From Candidatus Sordicultor fermentans (GTDB lineage Bacteria > Atribacterota > Atribacteria > Atribacterales > Caldatribacteriaceae), in assembly GCA_002385475.1 (NCBI GenBank), contig DGDO01000027.1, forward strand, positions 1 to 6,084: 6,084 bases of DNA, written 5' to 3'. Position 1 is the first letter of the stretch. Each line of letters begins with the position of its first letter. The notes below the pieces were generated by a model. That model worked only from the letters and a program-made list of their open reading frames with translations, did not search any database and had not been told where the DNA came from. The translations under genes and the position numbers were made by a program. Positions 5,894 through 6,084 of this stretch are shown here, in pieces.

Positions 5894-6049
5894 AGAGTTA
5901 TCCCTGATTTTCTCACTGAAAAATCAGCTTTGAAGTTAGCATTCTCTACTCTGATTGTAGCAGCCAAGAACTTCTTAGACAACTTAAGAAAGAGTTTGGA
6001 TATTACTGATGGATTATCAGAAAAAGAACTACTGAAGGAGAAGAGGTGA
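5890..6049 (+). CDS. Doubtful small reading frame after the second permease, possibly needing a +1 shift
   Basis: After the permease stop, the same frame stays open for 51 codons to TGA 6047-6049 and encodes a helical, charged sequence (SALKLAFSTLIVAAKNFL near its middle, SEKELLKEKR at the end). It has no ATG or GTG start. The only candidates are rare ones such as TTG 5930, without a ribosome binding site. An ATG at 5890 overlaps the permease stop (ATGA) and reads ATG AAG AGT TAT CCC then TGA (5905-5907). A +1 slip on CCC-T would join it to the open frame, giving 52 residues. The stop overlaps the next gene's ATG as TGATG, which favours a translated frame. Alternatives are a one-base sequencing error, a decayed gene or chance. 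I do not recognise the protein. Confidence 0.3.
5904..5927 (+). other. Short inverted repeat at the end of the second permease gene
   Basis: CTGATTTT (5904-5911) pairs with AAAATCAG (5920-5927), an 8-bp A+T-rich stem with an 8-base loop. The following bases CTTTGAAG are not a proper T tract, so a working intrinsic terminator is unlikely. The stem begins at the last base of the CCC codon of the proposed CCC-TGA shift site. Confidence 0.4.
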
Positions 6050-6084
6050 TGAGAAGGCTGTCCACTTTTACAGGAAAAAAAGGA
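6049..6084 (+). CDS. Start of the next operon gene (3' end outside window)
   Basis: ATG 6049 follows AAGGAG (6035-6040) by 8 bases, a good spacing, and the frame runs open to the end of the window as MRRLSTFTGKKG. A GTG one codon earlier (6046) is an alternative start. The ATG shares a base with the TGA of the small upstream frame (TGATG), an arrangement typical of translational coupling. Twelve residues are too few to name the product. The RRL...GKKG opening loosely recalls some sugar-pathway aldolases, but this is only a hint. Confidence 0.55.
   Translation, partial: MRRLSTFTGKKG

Noticed and set aside
5767..5982. Reverse-strand open frame across the end of the second permease
   Set aside because: It lies mostly antisense to conserved permease sequence, with no ribosome binding site or family features.
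5891..6049. Stop-codon readthrough of the second permease into the open frame behind it
   Set aside because: The permease already ends with the family's normal GLTVGAVKE tail, and nothing else here suggests TGA recoding.

Overview
The window reads as a low-to-moderate G+C bacterial chromosome segment holding most of a LacI-regulated carbohydrate-uptake operon on the + strand, with the tail of an insertion-sequence transposase just upstream. Strong AAGGAGG ribosome binding sites, TTG starts, and a solute-binding protein with a plain signal peptide and no lipoprotein cysteine suggest an anaerobic, probably diderm bacterium (for example Atribacterota-, Dictyoglomi- or Thermotogae-like). The taxon is inference; no rRNA or other marker gene is present.

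Layout: 1-378 is the C-terminal end of an IS4/IS1634-like DDE transposase. 379-498 is A+T-rich non-coding DNA with short direct repeats that probably contains the right end of that element. 499-588 is the operon control region: a perfect TTGACA -35 box, with the -10 and start-point region lying inside a perfect 52-bp palindrome (518-569). The palindrome contains three evenly spaced TTAGCTAA boxes that form two overlapping CG-centred LacI-type operators. The following genes all point the same way: LacI-family repressor (589-1623), URO-D/MtaA-like protein (1645-2712), family 1 sugar-binding protein (2737-4017), MalF-type permease (4085-4984) and MalG-type permease (5060-5893). After these come a doubtful small reading frame (about 5890-6049) and the first codons of another gene (6049 onward).

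How the parts fit: the repressor probably controls its own gene and the operon from the palindrome, released by a sugar or sugar derivative. The binding protein captures a carbohydrate outside the inner membrane and the two permeases form the CUT1 channel. No ATPase gene lies in the window, so it must be downstream or shared. The URO-D-like protein is a cytoplasmic accessory of unknown reaction. A very stable hairpin between the binding-protein and permease genes probably sets their unequal expression.

The best candidates for something undescribed are the twin overlapping operator, the hairpin whose left arm mimics the 16S rRNA anti-Shine-Dalgarno tail and can pair with the next gene's ribosome binding site, and a CCC-TGA junction that a +1 shift would turn into a 52-residue frame ending on a TGATG overlap. 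The rest is a conventional ABC sugar operon.
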